Program-made: the position numbers and the translations under genes
Part shown: piece after piece, positions 5,629-5,688 of the stretch
How positions within the stretch are numbered: position 1 is the first letter of the stretch
Layout: each line of letters begins with the position of its first letter
From: an uncultured Oribacterium sp.
Lineage (GTDB): Bacteria > Bacillota > Clostridia > Lachnospirales > Lachnospiraceae
Assembly: GCA_938030845.1 (NCBI GenBank)
Contig: CALHIC010000214.1
Span: 1-5,688, forward strand
Direction: 5' to 3'
Length of the DNA stretch: 5,688 nucleotides
Notes under the pieces: model-generated
What the model was told of the DNA's origin: nothing
Database searches by the model: none
Seen by the model: the letters and a program-made list of their open reading frames with translations, nothing else

Positions 5629-5688
5629 GGAACTTCAGGACAAAATCCGTTATTTGAAGAGGGAGATATATTTAGAACGATTATTCCT
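5609..5688 (+). other. Open +1 frame that may be the true C-terminus of the membrane protein
   Basis: From 5609 to the window edge the frame one base ahead reads KTAAEAEELQDKIRYLKREI and then YLERLF, a clean amphipathic charged helix. It has no usable start codon of its own; the preceding in-frame codons run back to a TGA near 5592. Joining it to the membrane protein after RLRLQ (base 5607) needs removal of one base, for instance a spare G at 5608. The original frame instead ends NCSRS at 5628. It could be a sequencing error, a real frameshift mutation, or chance. Confidence 0.35.

Noticed and set aside
5629..5688. Original-frame reading after the stop of the membrane protein (GTSGQNPLFEEGDIF...)
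   Set aside because: It is open to the edge, but it follows a stop, has no start codon or binding site, and is less protein-like than the +1 frame helix.
1..5688. CRISPR array, insertion sequence or phage attachment site
   Set aside because: No regularly spaced repeats, transposase-like frame, terminal inverted repeats or target duplications were seen, including around the join at 2701-2712.

Overview
The window reads as two unrelated pieces of DNA joined at about 2701-2712. The left piece (1 to ~2712) is Pasteurellaceae. It carries the conserved minus-strand run leuS-lptE-holA, with proteins close to the Haemophilus/Aggregatibacter versions, plus four copies of the Haemophilus-type DNA uptake signal AAGTGCGGT. 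The right piece (~2713 to 5688) has no uptake signal. Its genes are all on the plus strand with strong AAGGAGG-type ribosome binding sites and AT-leaning codons, which points to a Firmicute. An oral or gut Clostridia/Lachnospiraceae member is my guess from style only.

Left piece, in transcription order (right to left): the C-terminal ~321 residues of leucyl-tRNA synthetase, a hairpin terminator built from two inverted uptake signals, the LPS-assembly lipoprotein gene lptE, and holA (DNA polymerase III delta), which overlaps lptE by one base. A candidate promoter and a hairpin then lead into the first 14 codons of a gene for an exported protein, cut by the window edge. leuS is essential, yet it loses its first ~540 codons exactly where the Firmicute-like sequence begins. 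The simplest reading is therefore a chimeric contig joined through a 12-bp shared sequence, not a natural rearrangement.

Right piece: the C-terminal LHH nuclease domain of a polymorphic toxin whose N-terminal part lies beyond the join, followed one base later by a SUKH (SMI1/KNR4) immunity gene. This is a classic toxin-immunity pair. After a hairpin come a 63-residue zinc-ribbon protein with its own strong terminator and a ~280-base leader region. Next are a 324-residue protein with an acidic helical N-terminal half and an LRAT-type papain-like thiol domain, and a three-helix membrane protein 14 bases downstream. The leader holds two unexplained structures: a nested hairpin, and a 10-base perfect complement (12 with one wobble) to the ribosome binding site of the LRAT gene.

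The most interesting biology is the LRAT/membrane-protein pair with its possible RBS-sequestering leader. The most important caution is the artificial-looking join.
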